Shown: piece after piece, positions 36,520 through 48,623 of the stretch
How positions within the stretch are numbered: position 1 is the stretch's first letter
Layout of the letters: each line of letters opens with the position of its first letter
DNA from: Eutrigla gurnardus
Lineage: Eukaryota > Chordata > Actinopteri > Perciformes > Triglidae
DNA: 64,000 bases
Assembly (NCBI GenBank): GCA_963514095.1
Contig: OY741269.1
Location: forward strand, 21,056,559 to 21,120,558
Reading direction: 5' to 3'
The notes under the pieces: model-generated
Seen by the model: only the letters and a program-made list of their open reading frames with translations
Told to the model about the DNA's origin: nothing
The model's database searches: none
Program-made: the position numbers and the translations under genes

Positions 36520-39500
36520 TCAAACTTCACTAATGTTCGCATCTGTGGAATCAAAATAGCCTGCCAGGTTTTGTGATTCCTTTGTGTTTCTGCTCTGTGG
36601 TCTCCATGGTGTAAGCCCCACCCCCTCATATGGTGGCGATGTCACTGGAACAGGAGGTGGAGCCCCCTGCTGTGGTTCGATACCACCGATGTCGTGGCTC
36701 CTGTAGCGGGGGATATCGTATAACAAATCTGTAGCTCTTCTCTCCACTGAAGTAGAGGAAAGAAGTAATCGTGTCAACGACTGTGTGGCCTCGCCGTCCT
36801 TCTCAGCCCTGCGATAGTTAAAACCTGTGTCGCCTTGGGAACCACGGTCATCACATAGAGATGGTGCGCCCTCCTCTTCTAACGTGTCCCACTTTCGTCT
36901 CTCTGATGACATGGCTTTCAGGGCGCTGAGGCCTTTCCTTTCAGTCCTGTCCTCAGACGTAGCCTTAAAAATCTCATTGTGGCTGCTGGGTGGGTCGTCA
37001 AACCGGTCGAGAGCTCTGCCGAATGCAAGAGATGGGTGTTTATCTGCCTTCTCTCTGATTCGTCTTGTATCATCATCACTTTCACTGCTGGAGGAGTCAG
37101 GTGGGGGAAGTTCTGGCTCTGCGGGAGGAGATGCTAAGCCTCCATCCTGATGTCTCCTCATACTGGGGATGGAAAGGTCAGACAGCTGATGACCGACGCC
37201 GGTCCACCTTATCTCGGGGGGCAGGTCTACCTCTGTGGTGCGCCCAGGCTGCTCCATCCTTCTCTTCACTACATCTTCAAAGCTCATACTGGAAACTTTC
37301 TTTGGGGCAAAAGATGCATTTCTATCTCCCACGCTATTGAATCGACCTTCTTGCGCAACAGTTTGACCCTTGCCAGTGGAGGAAAAAGAATGACCTGGCG
37401 GTGATGAAGTTTTGATAATTAAACGCTTATAAGTGATTAGGGAGTCATCATCTGTCATTCCCGACATGTTTGATGCATGTCTGCTTTGGTTTTCAGTGTA
37501 TCGTGTCACCTCATTGTCACTATAGCTGCTGGACGGTGGGGAATCACTTGGTTCTGGTAATAGTGCCTTGACATTTAGATACCTCTTAACACGTGGGATA
37601 CCATGACTCAGGTCAGGAACACTGTGGCCCAATGTCTCATCCTCACTTTTGCTGCTGGAGGACGTTTCCCTTTGTAGCGGTGCTCTGATATCCAAAGCCC
37701 TCCTGATGTGGGGGATATTGGCGAGACTTGAATGAGGATCTGGGTTTGAATTGTCTTCGGTTGTGGGAAGGTTGTAGTCTTTTCTTAATCTCTCTGTAAT
37801 CTCTACCGTGTTGCCATCTCGACTGAGAGAAACATTCACTGATTTGGTTTCAGTGGTTAGAGATGGCTCTGCATGTATTTCAACTCCCCTTCTCTGTCGT
37901 CTTGTTCTGCTGCCAGTCCCACTTTCACTGCTGGAAGAGGAAGGCAAGTCCGGGGGAGGCGATGAGGGAAGATTTGGTGGTGAATTAGACGTGATTTCAA
38001 GACGCTTTCTGAAGCGTGAGACACCCAGATTCATCGTGGCCCACCGAGACTCAAGTTCTGGGTTTATCTCTGGTGTTCTCTGGCCGATGTTGTCGCGTGT
38101 TGCTTTGTCCCCTACTTCCCCAACAACTGTATACTTTTCTAATTTGATATTGTGGTCTGTCTTTGGACTGTGAGGAATGTTTATCACTGGGGTATTTGGC
38201 GATCTAATGAACTCCTTGTCAGTGGCCTTTGATATGGCAGATACTCCCAATCCTATGTTAGCGTGGTCCTTGTATTCATCCTCACTGTCGCTGTCACTAC
38301 TGAGACCCGGACCTGGTTGTGGTGCTTTGATATCCAGACGTCTGTTGATGTAGTAGACACCTGGACTCTTGCGTAACTTTGTCTGTTGCCCACAATCTGT
38401 AATCCCTACATATCCTTTGTCTCGCTCATGTTTCACAGTTTTGCTTGAAAGTGTGCTTTCATTGTCACTGTTGGAAGAGCAGTCCATTTGTTGAGATGGT
38501 CCTTTGATATTTAATCGCCTCTTGACGGGGGGGATGCCGACATTCACACCAGGCAACTTTCTCCCTGGTTGATAACTTGAGATCCCTACATCAGGTCTGT
38601 CCTTCTCCAGATTCGCAGGTAGGTTTGTGGTACAACCCTCACTCTCATGATCACTGCTGGATGGTGACTCAGATGGAGGCGACCGTGCCTTGATATCTAG
38701 GCGCTTTTTGACACGGAGGGCACTTTTAAGATCCAGTTCAGGCCACCTTGAATGTGGCTTTGATTCTACTGTTGTTGGAGGGTATCTTAAATCTTCCACA
38801 CCCTCCTCTTGCTGATCTGAGCTGCTTGATGAGTGACGGGGACTCATTTTGATGGCTTCCTCTTTCTTTCCTTCCATAGTATGGTTCGTACTGCCACCAC
38901 CCGATGAAGGTGGCGATGGCGCTTTAATGTCTAAACGCCTCTTGATGCGCATGGTATGCTCGAGATCAAGGGCAGGCCACCCTTTGTCTGGATCAGGACT
39001 GCCCGTTTGAGATTTGTGAAATTGAGGTTCCTCAAAGTCCACCTTCCCAGGCCTCGTTGTCTGGCGTGTTGTTCCATCCTCAGTGTCACTATTAGAAGAT
39101 GACTCAGAATCAAGCGATGGTGCTTTGACAGCTAGATGCCTCTTGATTCGAATAGTATCCTCAAGATCTAGGGCAGGCCACTGTGTTTGTGGTTCTTGAC
39201 TTGCATTTTGAGATACTTTAACTGGAAGCCTTGCCATGGACACCTCCCTGTGCTTCTGTTCCTTTATTTGGTTTGTTGCTTCATCCTCACTGTTACTACT
39301 GGAAGATGAATCAGAAGCCGGCGATGCTGCTTTGATGTCTAGACGCCTCTTGATGCGTATAGTATCCTCAAGATCTAGGGCAGGCCACTGTGCTTGTGGG
39401 TCATGGCTTATGTTTTCAATTACTTTAACTGGAGGCCTTGACATGGGTAGCTCTACTTGCTCCTCTTTCCTTGTTTGGTTTATTGTTTGATCCCCACTGT

Positions 39501-42500
39501 CACTACTGGCAGATAAACTAGAAGCCGGGGGTGCTTTGATATCTAGACGCCTCTTGATACGCATGGCAGGCTCAAGATCAAGGGCAGGCCAGCTTGTGTC
39601 TGGATCACAACTTCTTGTTTCAGACTCTTGAAATTGAGGTCCTACAATGTCCACTCTCCCAGGCCTTGTTGTGTGGTGTGTTGTTCTATCCTCACTGTCA
39701 CTACTGGAAGATGAATTGGAAGCCGGCGATGGGGCTTTGATGTCTAGACGCCTCTTGATGCGTATAGTATCCTCAAGATCTAGGGCAGGCCACTGTGCTT
39801 GTGGGTCATGGCTTATGTTTTCAATTACTTTAACTGGAGGCCTTGACATGGGTAGCTCTACTTGCTCCTCTTTCCTTGTTTGGTTTATTGTTTGATCCCC
39901 ACTGTCACTACTGGCAGATAAACTAGAAGCTGGTGGTGCTTTGATATCTAGACGCCTCTTGATACGCATGGTAGGCTCAACATCAAGGGCAGGCCAGTTT
40001 GTGTCTGGATCACGACTTCTTGTTTCAGATTCTTGAAATTGAGGTCCTACAATGTCCACTCTCCCAGGCCTTGTTGTGTGGTGTGTTGTTCTATCCTCAC
40101 TGTCACTACTGGAAGATGAATTGGAAGCCGGCGATGGGGCTTTGATGTCTAGACGCCTCTTGATGCGTATAGTATCCTCAAGATCTAGGGCAGGCCACTG
40201 TGCTTGTGGGTCATGGCTTATGTTTTCAATTACTTTAACTGGAGGCCTTGACATGGGTAGCTCTACTTGCTCCTCTTTCCTTGTTTGGTTTATTGTTTGA
40301 TCCCCACTGTCACTACTGGCAGATAAACTAGAAGCCGGTGGTGCTTTGATATCTAGACGCCTCTTGATACGCATGGTAGGCTCAACATCAAGGGCAGGCC
40401 AGCTTGTGTCTGGATCACGACTTCTTGTTTCAGATTCTTGAAATTGAGGTCCTACAATGTCCACTCTCCCAGGCCTTGTTGTGTGGTGTGTTGTTCTATC
40501 CTCACTGTCACTACTGGAAGATGAATTGGAAGCCGGCGATGGGGCTTTGATGTCTAGACGCCTCTTGATGCGTATAGTATCCTCAAGATCTAGGGCAGGC
40601 CACTGCGTGTCTGAATCATGACTTCCTGTTTGAGAGACTCCAATTGGAAGCCTTGTTACTTGTGTGTCTCCTTGCTTCTGCATGTAGTCCACCGTTTTAT
40701 CTGCACTCTCAAATCTAGAATAAGAATCGGCAGGGGGTAATGGGGCGCGCCTCTTAATGGGAGTATCGTGGTCAAGAGCGAAAGCAGACAATTGTGGCTT
40801 CATGGTATCACAGCTTACAGATTGATACTCTTTAATTGGAAGCTGTACCAAGTCCACCTCTCCGTGCTCATGCTTCTTTGTTGTTTCATCCATACTCTCA
40901 TATATTGAAGATGAATCAGAATCCGCTGATGGCGCTTTGATATCTAGATGCCTCTTGATGCGCATAGTATGCTCAAGATCTACGGCAGGCCACCCTCTGT
41001 CTGGATCTTGACTTACTGGTTGAGATTCTTGAAATTGAGGTCTTGTAATGGCCACCTTCCCAGGCCTTGTGTGGCGTGTTGTTCTATCCTCACCGTCACT
41101 ACTGGAAGATGAATCAGAAGCCGGTGATGGTGCTTTGATGTCTAGACGCCTCTTGATGCGTATAGTATCCTCAAGATCTAGGGCAGGCCACTGTGCGTCT
41201 GAATCATGACTTCCTGTTTGAGAGACTCCAATTGGAAGCCTTGTTACTTGCGTGTCTCCTCGCTTCTGCACGTGGTCCATTGTTCTATCAGCACTCTCAA
41301 CTCTGGAATATGAATCAGGCGGTGGTAATGGGGCACGCCTCTTGATCACTATGTCCACCTTTCTGTGCTTTTGCTTCTTTGTGGAATTTTCTATTTCATC
41401 AATACTCTCATCACTTGAAGATGAATCAGAAGCTTTTAACCTCTTGATAGCCACCCGTCTCTTGATTTGTGGGATACGTTGGAGATCCAGGTCAGTTGAC
41501 AGATTTTCTGGAGTTTGCCCATTTTTGACTGTGTAGACCCCATCACTGTCACTGGAATGATAGGAAAACGATTCCTCTGGTCTCACTGCAGGTCTTTGGG
41601 TGTCATATCTGTAATCACCCTGATTCAATCGGACTGAAGGCCTGATGGGGTCTATACCGTGAACCTGCTGTTCAAAACCGGCATCGTGTTTAAGACCAGC
41701 ATTGTAGTTCCTTCGTATATCCTCTTCCTCTTGGTCAGAGTTCACAGTATATTGTGTCTGCTCATCCTCGTCAACATACGAGCCAGAGCTGGATGAATCA
41801 TCCACATTCTGTTCAGCAGAAGTCGGTGCCACAATCAGTTTTGTATCATCAAAAGAACTGCACATAATGCTAGACCTCGCAGACGTGCTTTGAACGGAAT
41901 CGCTGAATTCAAATTGTTCTCCATTCTCCTGCCACAGACCAGGGTCCGATAGGAAGGTATTTTTTGTATGTGGTGGCCAATCTGCAAAGGGCTCTAAAGG
42001 AAATTCACTTGTGCCTTCTATGGAAATCTGTGGCACCTCAACTTTTTTAGTTGTGGAATCAGCTCTCTGCTGAAAGGAATCCTCAGCCGGCTGATGAGAC
42101 TTTGGTGTCGAGTGTTGTTCTCCCTGGATCATTTGGTCCTTATTAAATACTTTGTCATATAGCGAAGAATCTGAGCATGAAGACAAGTTCCTCCTCTGCA
42201 CAAGCACAACAGGGTCTGGGATGGGTTCAAACTCCATGTTCTGGGTGTTGCCTGTTTCAGTGATGTCTGAGAGGTTGGGCTCTGGGCTACAAGGCAGGAA
42301 ACTGCTTTCACTTACTGAATCCCTCTCAGCTGCTTCAAATCCATTTGCTGCGTCATTATTGAGGTTTACCCGTTTGACACCGATGACAGTATTGTAATAT
42401 TCGCTGTTGCCTTCTTCTCTAAAGTTGACGGTGCTAAACGTGACTCTTCTTTCTCTGTGAGCTCCCATGTTTTCTGGTTCCTCACCATTGAAGTAGGCCT

Positions 42501-45500
42501 CATTGTCGTATTGTCTTTGTTCTACAGACGAGGCAGAGATGGTTGCAGAGGAGCTTTTCTTCTTGGTGACCCTTCTCCACAGTACATCAATACAAGGTCT
42601 TGCTAGCACTCCGAGGATAAAGGCGATTGCAAACGTGATGAAAACAGATAAACACACAGCCAGATTTAAGTCAGACTGCGTAGCTCTCTCATTCCTACTT
42701 GGGGTGTTTTGTGGGATTAATTGTTGGCTGGTTCTGGGTAAACTCCTACTCTTTCTTCTTGCTCCTCCTGTTTTACTGATTTGGAGGTTAAAAACAGACA
42801 CAACTTTGTGTTCTTCGGACACGCACACATACAGTCCTGTTACTCTCTCTGTGATGTCACTGATGACCAGACCAGCCTGAGGCTGGCTCGACGATGCTTG
42901 ACCACCGGGCGTCCACCACACTGAATCTACAACAGAGATAATATTGACATTCAGACTGACGTACATCGTTTTCAACCCAGTCGGCAGACATTTTTTGTTT
43001 GTTTGTTGTTTTGTTTTTTTGTTCCTACAAACCGTCGGGTTACTTTCTTCGTCAATGTTTCTGAATTAAATGTACGATATCATAAATACGATGCGATCGG
43101 TTGAATTTAGGCGACAAAAGCACTTTGTTAAAAAAAAGTAGAGTTGTTCCGATACCAGTATCGGAAATGCCTCCAATACTGCCGAAAATCGGTATCGGCG
43201 AGTACTGGAGTCCAGGCACCAATCCGATACCACGTCATTTATTTTTCTGTTAGACACAGTTCTTCTTTGCCGTTCTTAAAACAGTTGCGCTGTGCTGCCA
43301 TCGGCAGCTGCTGTTTTTTTCGAGGGGCGAAGACGAATTGGTCACCTGACACCTGTTAAAAGGAGGTAACGTTAGCGCATCATGTCGGCGGTTTGGCAGT
43401 ACTTCACAGTGGATGTTCCCACCAGTAAGACGGCGACATGCAACAAAGGGCTCTCAAGTCACACGCGCATTTCAACCTGTTCACACGCTCGCACGCCACA
43501 TCTTATATTTGTCACGCAGACAAATTACCGGGATAATTAAAAAAAAAGTTCTCTTATTTTACGAAAATAGTTCACCGAAATGTGTTTCTGAAAACATTTT
43601 ATGCGAGAAATAAAGACTCAATTTCGAGGTGTCACAGTCATGCAGGCGTAGTATGATCTTTTTCTTCTTTTGTTTTTTTATAGTATCAAAATCGGTATCG
43701 TGAGGGGAAAATGGTATCGGACATCTATTAAAAAAAAAAGAAGAAAAATCACGTTTTGTGTATATAATGGAACTAGTGTAAATAACTAAACGTGGACTTC
43801 CATGTGTAACAACATTAAAACTTAAAGTCAATGGTTAGTTTTGGTTTAATATGGGACACAAACAGTGGCCTCCTGGGTGATAATCCTCTGTTTGCCCCAC
43901 CTGCACTCAGAAGACTTTCTAACTTGTTGTACAATGTGACGTTCAATAAAAGTTGCACGGTATTAGGAGTAAGGGAAAAATCATTAAAGCGTAGTAAAAA
44001 AACAGGTTTTTTTTACTTTTTTAATCTATTTTGCATATTATCCTATATTTACCAAACATGTTATTTGTACTTTAAAGCAAATGTTGCATGCATTCTTTTT
44101 TTATTGTTCTGGAGACAAAGTGAATTTGGACTTTTTAAATTTATTTTACATATTATATTTTGGAATGAGCCAAATGTACCAGGTCCACCACTACAACCTT
44201 GACTTGATGTTCTACGTCATTTGCTCTGACCAAATGCAAAAATGTACACGTTTAAAAGTATCCTTGCAGAATAATGAAATCCTGGTTTTAAAGTTTTATA
44301 TGTAAATGTTATTTAAAATGTTTCGGACTGAGTTACCTTTCGCGGAGCAGGACAGCAGTATCTCAGAGCCACTGTAGACCGTCACATCTCGGTGGAGCTC
44401 CGGCCCGTTTTCAGCACTGAGACAGTTCAGGTCGTCCTCCTCCAACTGTAGCAGGTCTCTGCCTGAGAGTACGGAGGGGGATCCACACACCAGACTCCAG
44501 GTCTGCAGGCCTCTGCTGCTGTCATAGGCCATCCGCCTTCTCAGACTGCGCATACCGCAATCACACTGCCACCTGTTCCCACTTAGCTGAACATCTGCCC
44601 CGATGTTACTCAGAGAAAGGTGCATCAGAGGATGGAGGCTAGTCAACAGGTTGAAGCTCAGATCCAAGACCTTTGAGGGGGGCGACAAACACAGTAGAGG
44701 TTAACAGATGACCAAAGAATGTGTGTCATCACTGAGTTTATTGTTGGAATACTTTGCAAATTATTACCTGGAGGTGGGCTAAATCCTGGAACATCTGTGG
44801 ATGGAGACTAGCGATGAGGTTGTGTTGCAGGTGGATCTCTTTGAGCTGTCGGAGGTTGTTGAGGTCTTCTGGTCGTAGACTTGAGATCCTGTTAAAGGAG
44901 AGCTGCAGAACCTGCAAGGACTCGCTACCTCCCAGCCCTGGATGACAAAAAACAAGATGCGGAGTTAGAACTCACCTGATGTATGGAGGACTAAAGCTGC
45001 CATTACGAACAAAAAAATGCCTTTAAGTAATTATTGGACAATAAAAAAATACATTTGGAAATGAAAGCAAAAGCATCAATTATCAAATAAATGTGCAGTG
45101 TTACTTTAAAAAAATGAAAAATAATCCACTTTGATCCCCAGTGAGGAGATTCAGTTGTTGCAGCAACACAAGGACAGAAATAAATAAGGAAGTACATAAA
45201 CTAAAATAAGAACAGAATAAATATAGAAACTATTCAAGTGCTTCTGTAGTCAAATATCCTAAAGTGAGTAACGTTTTATTAATAGCAACAGAGCCAACAA
45301 GTCTAAACAGTGTTCACGAGGCTAATATATGATACGATTAATTGAATTGACTCAATAAGAAAATTGCTAAATAGGGATATAAATATAAAACAGCAGAGAA
45401 TAAATCGGCAAAAAATAATTCTGAAAATAAATAAATACAAATCGAAGTTCTCAAATAAATAAATACATTTTATCAATTTATTTTTAGATTTCTTTACATA

Positions 45501-48500
45501 TTTATTTATTCTCAAATCAACCATTCAATAAGGCTTTTTTAAAGCCTAAATTTCTACATTTCATTCTTTATTATTCGATTTATTTACAGTAATTTATTCA
45601 GTTATTAGTTAGTATAATGGCAGCATTAGTCCTCCATACAATAGAAGTACTGAATGTCACAGGTTTTCTATGATAATCACAGCTGACTGGTATCTTGTGG
45701 GGATGGGACAATGTAGGATTAAAAAAACAAAAAAACATTCACAATAAGTTGAATAATAGTGTAAAATGTCTAAATCAATGAACGCCCCCACCCTGGAATA
45801 CACAAATCCAAATTCTGCCTGCGTATTTTCACAGCGCTCTTCCAGCATCGTGTGTTGCTCATTCCTCGCAGTCCTCACTGGCCCGAGACTATCTGAAGGC
45901 TGAAGGCTGGCAGTGTGGCTTCATTAGAGAGCCGCTGTGAGCTGAATACCAAACAGGGAAGAAGTCTACGACTGTCAGTAAAAAAAAAAAAAAAAAAGTA
46001 ACCGTGAAACCTGTGAAAGTGCACGTTTGAGCCACTGGAATGTCAATAAAAGCAGACTGGAGGCTGCACAGCGTCATTATCTTTGCAGGTTTAATCATTT
46101 CTGAGTGGAGCAAAGTACTGCAGATAAAAGCCAAAAAGGATTGTTGTTGTTGTTGTTGTGTATGTGGGAGAATCAAATAAAACAACTTTTTGTTCCATCT
46201 GGAAGGTTTTTGTGGAGCCTGGTCAACATCGTGGTCCTAACCTTTCAGGTCCGACTCATGGACGTTCCCCAAACACACTCCAGAGGGCAATTAAAGTATA
46301 TTATTGAGCGTGCAACTTCGCTATCAGAAGCTTAATAGTCTTAAATGTGTCATTTCTGTAATCAAACTCATCAAAATGGAAAAATGAAACAGAAACAACC
46401 CAGCGTCTTATTTTGCGGTGAACGCTAGGTCTGGTCTTCAAAAGTACGCAGCATGTTCATTTGTTCATCGTAATTAAAAAAGCACTCCCCACAAATCTAC
46501 GGGAAGGTGCCGGATTTTAAATGAGACATGCTCATTCCTGCTGTGACCTGCCTGCTCTCTCTGTGTCTGGTGTGTGAGGTCGGCTAGCCTCGGTACGCAA
46601 CAAATTACATGCATTTAACATAGAAATAAGAACGTGCACGCTGCTTATTGGCCAGGAGTTAAACCCCCACGTCCAAATACTCTTTGCCCAGAAGACCCCC
46701 GACCACGGCAAAAAAATTAGAAAAGAGATGATGAGGAAATGTTTTGCATATTATACCTTTATTGTCAGTAATCAGCTGGGGGAGTTTCACAGTGATTTCT
46801 AACAGTTAGTCACCGGTTAAATGTCTGTAATTGTAAAATCCATATCTTTAAAACGAGGCACTCACATCAGGAATTCAAGAAGTGTGTGTTTATCTCCGGG
46901 TTTACACACCTCAGAGATATGTCAGTGTACGTTTATGGTCGTGAACACACCCAGACAATAAACACGTCATTCAGCCTGAGAACATGTGAGGTGTGGTGCA
47001 CACTACTGGGAGTGCTGCACTGTAAATTCCATACTGGAATTTATTCTAAAAACGAAAAATGAGTGAGTATTTTTACACTTCTGTCGTTTTAAATAGTTTT
47101 TTGGTTCGATGCCCAAAATAAGATCCGTGGTTTAAAAACGAGCTTCAGAGATTTTAGCGTTTTGCTCTACGACCTGAAGTACAACAGTAACCCCTCTGGT
47201 GAAATGTATTATTATTTGTTTTTTATTTTGAAGCTTCTTATTATCATCTTTAAAAAGCTAAATTAGACGACTAAACGTCATCACACCTTAAGCAGTGGTG
47301 GTGACGTGAAGTCACGTGATCGCAGTGTAGTTCGTTTACGGCCTAACATTAGCCTTAAAAAAAAATAAAAAATATACACACACACACACACACACTTCTA
47401 TCGACTATCTGCATTCCTGCTTCAAAAATCAGAAAAGTGGTGTTCATTTGTGAAGATTATCTCGATGAGAAAAACGCGTAAATATCATGAATTTTCTGCA
47501 ATAATACAAAAGAAATTACCAATGAGGCGAAGTCCCGCCCCTTCCTGTTCGGAAAAAGCGGAATATTTGTTTGATTCCACATATGATGTTTTTCAATTTA
47601 AAAGATCATTTTTCACATCCAGAAAGTCTGTTTGTCATTGTATCAAAGTACATGACCAAACATTATTATTTATATGTATATATATATGTCTGTTGAACCT
47701 TAAGTTAACTATTTATGTTATAGAAAGGTGTAGGAACATGTGTTTACTTTACTCTTTTTAAGACATTTAACTGGTTTATTTAGAATTATAAGTTGAATAC
47801 TTAATGATAATTTTATTGGTTATTTGGTTTGATTTTCTTACTGTTTGTTAAACATCTTAATCTTAAGTATTAATATATAAATTAGCTCCACCTTAACCAA
47901 CTACAGCTTTTAGAGTGCTGCTGAGATGCAAACGCATCAATAATAATGATCTAATAATATAACTTAAAGACCATTTTTGTTAAGTTTAAGTATCACTGTT
48001 AATGTTTTTATTGTTTTATTGTTTTTTAAGCACCTTGGGCTACATCTTTGCATGAAATGTGCTACACAAATAAAGTATGTTAAATAGCCTACATATTTCT
48101 GCCTAATGAGTCTTTATTTTTAATGTACTGCTGTCTGTGTGCTCTGACAGCTTTATTTATGACACAAACACACACACATACATTACAGTGACTCACCCTG
48201 TGGGAGTCGCTCCAGCTGATTCCTCTCCACCGACAGCAGCTGCAGGGCGGGGGCCCAGGACACACAGCGCCGTCCTCGCCGCCCGACCACGACTCGCCCT
48301 CCCAGCGTCCGGTCCACGCAGAGGGACAAGCGTGCGATGCCGTTGCTCCCTAGACGTACGTCCCGGAGGTTACGATGCGGACGGTCGAGCGCCATGGCCT
48401 CCAGCAGGTTGTGAGACAGGTCCAGCTGGGCGACGGCATCTCGGAGGCGTCGGGGCGCCGAGGAAAGGCCGGCGGAGGAGCAGTTCAACAGGGGGGCGGC

Positions 48501-48623
48501 GGCGACGCTCTGACAGGTGCAGGACTCCGGAGAGGCCGTTACGGGGGTGCAAAGGTGGAGGCCGGAGGAGACGAGGAGCAGCAGCACGGCGGCCAGGAAC
48601 GACCCCCGCGGCGTCCACGCCAT
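36520..48623 (-). CDS. lrrc66: LRR and Ig-like single-pass membrane protein with giant repetitive cytoplasmic tail (LRRC66)
   Basis: Four minus-strand exons join in phase: 48197-48623, 44768-44937, 44337-44670 and 36520-42926. They give about 2,445 residues (human about 880). The start ATG at 48621-48623 precedes a signal peptide (FLAAVLLLLVSSG). A cysteine-containing LRR N-cap, leucine-rich repeats (LQVLQLSFNRISSLRPEDL, VLDLSFNLLTSLHP) and an LRR C-cap (NRWQCDCG) follow. An Ig-like domain is split by intron 3 (LSCSAKDSVWW, GLYVCVSE, about residues 290-361). A transmembrane helix, LAVCLSVFITFAIAFILGVL, lies at about residues 397-419. It is nearly identical to the mammalian LRRC66 helix and fixes the identity together with synteny. 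The cytoplasmic tail of about 2,025 residues is one exon, with about 20 basic KRRLDIKAP/poly-Ser-acidic units. The role is poorly known; I make no functional claim. Confidence 0.93.
37400..41475 (-). repeat. lrrc66: Protein-coding repeat array in the LRRC66 tail
   Basis: About 20 units occur over roughly 4.1 kb. Each typical unit has, in order, a WPALDLE-type segment, a basic KRRLDIKAP-type motif, and a serine run ending in acidic residues (SSSSSDSED). A variable linker of 20-60 residues follows. Outer units are diverged (KRRLNIKGP, KKRLDIKAR, RRALDIRAP, KRYLNVKAL); central ones are nearly identical. Two units replace the core with KRRAPLPP and a proline-rich linker. The reading frame is intact throughout. 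Confidence 0.9.
39331..40545 (-). repeat. lrrc66: 405-bp tandem triplication inside LRRC66 exon 4
   Basis: The landmark tttgatgtctagacg recurs at 39331, 39736, 40141 and 40546, exactly 405 bp apart each time. That gives three full units plus the start of a fourth. Each unit encodes 135 residues with two KRRLDIKAP motifs. Units differ from one another at only a few positions in the stretches I compared by eye. The unit length is a multiple of three, so any gain or loss keeps the frame. Confidence 0.95.
43140..43728. mobile_element. Degenerate hAT-like MITE in LRRC66 intron 3
   Basis: The left end tagagttgttccgatacc and the internal GTATCGG/CCGATAC repeats match a fish MITE pattern. The right end (about 'ggtatcggacatcta') is a poor inverted match, and I could not define a target-site duplication. 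Related pieces occur near 5083-5099 and 14892. Confidence 0.5.
47990..48085 (+). repeat. 3' tail of an interspersed element in LRRC66 intron 1
   Basis: The string 'taagcaccttgggctacatc' followed by 'gtgctacacaaataaagta' is a familiar end of fish retroelements. It sits just upstream of the LRRC66 exon 1 donor on the opposite strand. Only the tail is recognised. Confidence 0.4.

Noticed and set aside
39236..40300. Three near-identical plus-strand open frames of 82-84 codons
   Set aside because: They are the antisense of the 405-bp LRRC66 repeat units and exist only because the coding strand repeats. They have no start context or independent support.
39331..40545. Regularly spaced repeats considered as a CRISPR-like array
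   Set aside because: The 405-bp units are contiguous coding sequence without spacers, in a vertebrate exon.
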